The translations under genes were made by a program, and so were the position numbers. A stretch of DNA of 64,000 nucleotides from Limnohabitans sp. INBF002. GTDB taxonomy: Bacteria > Pseudomonadota > Gammaproteobacteria > Burkholderiales > Burkholderiaceae_C. A model generated the notes under the pieces. It had not been told where the DNA came from, made no database searches, and was given only the letters and a program-made list of their open reading frames with translations. The stretch lies in assembly GCF_027924905.1 (NCBI RefSeq), contig NZ_AP027055.1, forward strand, positions 1,860,001-1,924,000, given 5' to 3'. This document shows, piece by piece, positions 62,433 through 64,000 of the stretch (position 1 is its first letter; every line of letters begins with the position of its first letter).

Positions 62433-63157
62433 GCCACCTTCTTAAATCCAGCACCTTGGGTCGCCTGACGCGGCACTTGAACCACGTGGCTGACATAGAT
62501 GCCGGGGGTCACAATGCTCTCAGGGTCTAAGGCGCCCAACTCAACCACCTCATGCACAGAGGCCACGGTGCGCTTGGCTGCAGCAGCCATGACGGGTCCA
62601 AAATTGCGAGCCGATTTACGGTAAGTCAGATTGCCCCAGCGATCGCCCTTTTCGGCTTTGATCAACGCGAAATCGGCATGGATTGGGTACTCCAGCACAT
62701 GCATGCGGCCATGTATCTCCCGGGTTTCTTTGGGCGAACCGTCTGGGTATTTGGCGAGTTCTGTACCGTAACCTGTGGGTGTAAAAAATGCACCAATGCC
62801 AGCGCCCGCTGCGCGAATGCGCTCAGACAAATTGCCTTGGGGCACCAGCTCAAGCTCCAGCTTGCCCGCGCGGTACAAGCCATCGAACACATGGCTATCT
62901 GCTTGACGCGGAAAGCTGCAAATGATTTTGCGTACACAGCCCGTTTTGAGCAGCGCCGCCAAGCCGGTATCGCCATTGCCCGCGTTGTTGTTGACCACTG
63001 TGAGCCCACGAACCTGGCGCTCGTGAATCACGTCAACCAAGCCATCCAACAGTTCGCTTGGAATACCTGCAGTGCCAAAACCGCCCACCATCAACGTCAT
63101 GCCATCCGTCAAGCTCTGTAGCGCTTGTGCAATGGAATCGGCTACTTTATTGATCAT
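62429..63157 (-). CDS. 3-oxoacid CoA-transferase subunit A
   Basis: This 242-residue subunit has the family loop GMTLMVGGFGTAGIPSELLD, LTVVNNNAGNGDTGLAALLK, FFTPTGYGTELAKY and ADFALIKAEKGDRWGNLTYR. It forms the alpha part of a 3-oxoadipate- or acetoacetate-type CoA-transferase. No aromatic ring-cleavage genes are adjacent, so ketone-body or 3-oxoadipate use cannot be told apart. It is first of the two-gene unit. Confidence 0.93.
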   Translation of the reverse strand: MINKVADSIAQALQSLTDGMTLMVGGFGTAGIPSELLDGLVDVIHERQVRGLTVVNNNAGNGDTGLAALLKTGCVRKIICSFPRQADSHVFDGLYRAGKLELELVPQGNLSERIRAAGAGIGAFFTPTGYGTELAKYPDGSPKETREIHGRMHVLEYPIHADFALIKAEKGDRWGNLTYRKSARNFGPVMAAAAKRTVASVHEVVELGALDPESIVTPGIYVSHVVQVPRQATQGAGFKKVA

Positions 63158-63250
63158 GGCCTACCTCTTTGTGTCTCGTGTGATTCACGAACTGTAACGA
63201 CTGGAATTTTCTGCCCGCAAACGCCCGACACCTGGGTGACAATGACGCCT

Positions 63251-63685
63251 ATGTTTGAACCCAGCCAAGCCGACGTACGGCGCTTTTTTTGTTCGGTCTA
63301 TGCCAAGTGGCGCAACGCCCAACCCATGGACGCGCTCGAAACACTTGCCAGCCAATGGGTGGCCGAGCACCCCGAGTACCACGCCGACTTCACCGATGTC
63401 GATGCCGCGCTTGAGCGCATGTACGAAGTCAAAGACGGCCAAACCAACCCCTTCTTACACTTGTCCATGCACCTGTCGGTGAGTGAGCAATGCTCGATTG
63501 ATCAACCCCGTGGCATCCGACAGGCGGTTGAGCTGCTCACCGCCAAACGCGATTCACTACACGAGGCCCACCATGAAACCATGGATGCTTTGGGCCAAAT
63601 GATCTGGGAAAGCCAACGCAGCGGTCGCCCACCCGATGGCCACGCCTACATCGACGCGGTGCAACGGCGCGCCACCAAAGACTAG
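63251..63685 (+). CDS. DUF1841 family protein
   Basis: This 144-residue soluble protein begins MFEPSQADVRRFFCSVYAKW and includes PFLHLSMHLSVSEQCSIDQP and AHHETMDALGQMIWESQRSG, the DUF1841 pattern seen mainly in beta- and gamma-proteobacteria. His-rich segments could bind a metal. An ATG 9 bases upstream is an alternative start. The function is unknown. It is divergent from the CoA-transferase pair. Confidence 0.88.
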   Translation: MFEPSQADVRRFFCSVYAKWRNAQPMDALETLASQWVAEHPEYHADFTDVDAALERMYEVKDGQTNPFLHLSMHLSVSEQCSIDQPRGIRQAVELLTAKRDSLHEAHHETMDALGQMIWESQRSGRPPDGHAYIDAVQRRATKD

Positions 63686-63701
63686 TGCGCCTTGGCATTA
63701 A

Positions 63702-63728
63702 GATCTCCAAAAATACAAACTGGAGATC
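63702..63728 (+). promoter_or_regulatory. hairpin that covers the SD of the last Bug gene
   Basis: GATCTCCA (63702-63709) pairs with TGGAGATC (63721-63728) around an 11-base loop. The GGAG SD of the downstream ATG at 63733 lies in the right arm, so folding would block ribosome entry if the transcript includes both arms. Confidence 0.55.
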
Positions 63729-63732
63729 CCCC

Positions 63733-64000
63733 ATGCGTCACATTCAAATCAAGTCAAACTTTCGCCGCACCCTGTGTGCCAGCTTTGCAGTCTTCGCATT
63801 AGGCAGCCTGGTCGCGCCTGCGACGCACGCACAAAGCTACCCCAACAAGGCCATCAAATTTGTTGTGCCTTTCAGCGCAGGCAGCGCCACTGACAACGTG
63901 GGCCGCATCATTGCGCAAGCCATGAGCGACGCTTGGGGCCAGCCCATCACCATCGAAAACAAAGCCGGCGCCAATGGCATCTTGGGCGCGGAAGCGGTCA
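63733..64000 (+). CDS. Bug/TctC-family binding protein, 5' part
   Basis: The first 89 codons are in the window; the rest runs off the right edge. A signal peptide (cut near THAQS) is followed by YPNKAIKFVVPFSAGSATDN and ENKAGANGILGAEAV, clear Bug-family markers. GGAG lies 7 bases before the ATG within a hairpin. It is the third orphan Bug gene in 64 kb. The ligand is unknown. Confidence 0.9.
   Translation, partial: MRHIQIKSNFRRTLCASFAVFALGSLVAPATHAQSYPNKAIKFVVPFSAGSATDNVGRIIAQAMSDAWGQPITIENKAGANGILGAEAV

Overview
The window is an ordinary stretch of core chromosome from a beta-proteobacterium of the order Burkholderiales, most likely family Comamonadaceae (a Limnohabitans/Rhodoferax-like freshwater organism). 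The basis is gene content and order: rpsT-DUF3579-argDF; mdh/CitE-like/acnB divergent from a GntR gene and sdhCDAB-sdhE-gltA; a caa3-type cox cluster with ctaG, DUF2970, SURF1, ctaA, ctaB and SCO1; and several orphan tripartite-tricarboxylate (Bug/TctC) binding proteins. I saw no insertion sequence, prophage, CRISPR array, rRNA operon or replication origin. Gene density is very high: no gap between genes exceeds about 200 bases, and many neighbours overlap by 1-4 nt.

Layout. 1-3.7 kb: 5' end of murJ, rpsT, DUF3579, then argD-argF-YkgJ-type gene. 3.7-7.4 kb: flavin monooxygenase, a Bug protein, trhP. 7.4-18.8 kb: a TCA supercluster, with mdh, a CitE-like lyase, a secreted protein and acnB leftward and GntR, sdhCDAB, sdhE, gltA rightward. 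18.8-20.6 kb: two small unknown genes, rdgC, tRNA-Ser. 20.6-28.1 kb: hemW-rdgB-rph, divergent yicC-gmk-rpoZ-spoT, then greB. 28-31.3 kb: accessory-looking stretch with a lipoprotein, a signal-less ModA-like protein paired with a Bug protein, an AT-richer membrane gene and two tRNAs. 31.3-38.6 kb: EamA exporter, hrcA, nadK-recN-rapZ, mutM-mutY. 38.6-45.1 kb: TPR protein, lolB, ispE, tRNA-Gln, prs, rplY, pth, a DUF4124-like gene, ferredoxin. 45.1-49.5 kb: histidine phosphatase, coaD, rsmD, divergent ftsY, a small Cys protein, rpoH. 49.5-58.5 kb: the leftward cytochrome c oxidase cluster. 58.6-64 kb: BioC-like methyltransferase, comF, trmL, ferredoxin-NADP reductase, CoA-transferase A/B, DUF1841, and the start of a third Bug protein.

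How it fits together. The TCA block encodes aconitase, malate dehydrogenase, succinate dehydrogenase, its flavinylation factor and citrate synthase around one UTRA-type GntR regulator. A TCTTAT-based palindrome lies between mdh and gntR, and a perfect 12-bp version lies upstream of argD/DUF3579, so both are candidate operators. The heat-shock pieces hrcA and rpoH are 15 kb apart, and a perfect CIRCE element sits at the rpoH promoter, which predicts that HrcA controls sigma-32. The cox block carries structural subunits together with heme A, copper and assembly factors, including a 36-residue assembly protein.

No wholly novel large system is visible. The least explained items are the cytosolic ModA-like/Bug pair, the secreted two-cysteine protein inside the TCA operon, the AT-rich MASE1-like gene with a perfect 20-bp palindrome, small Cys-rich genes, and candidate regulatory sites (FNR-like box before fpr, an SD-sequestering hairpin before the last Bug gene).
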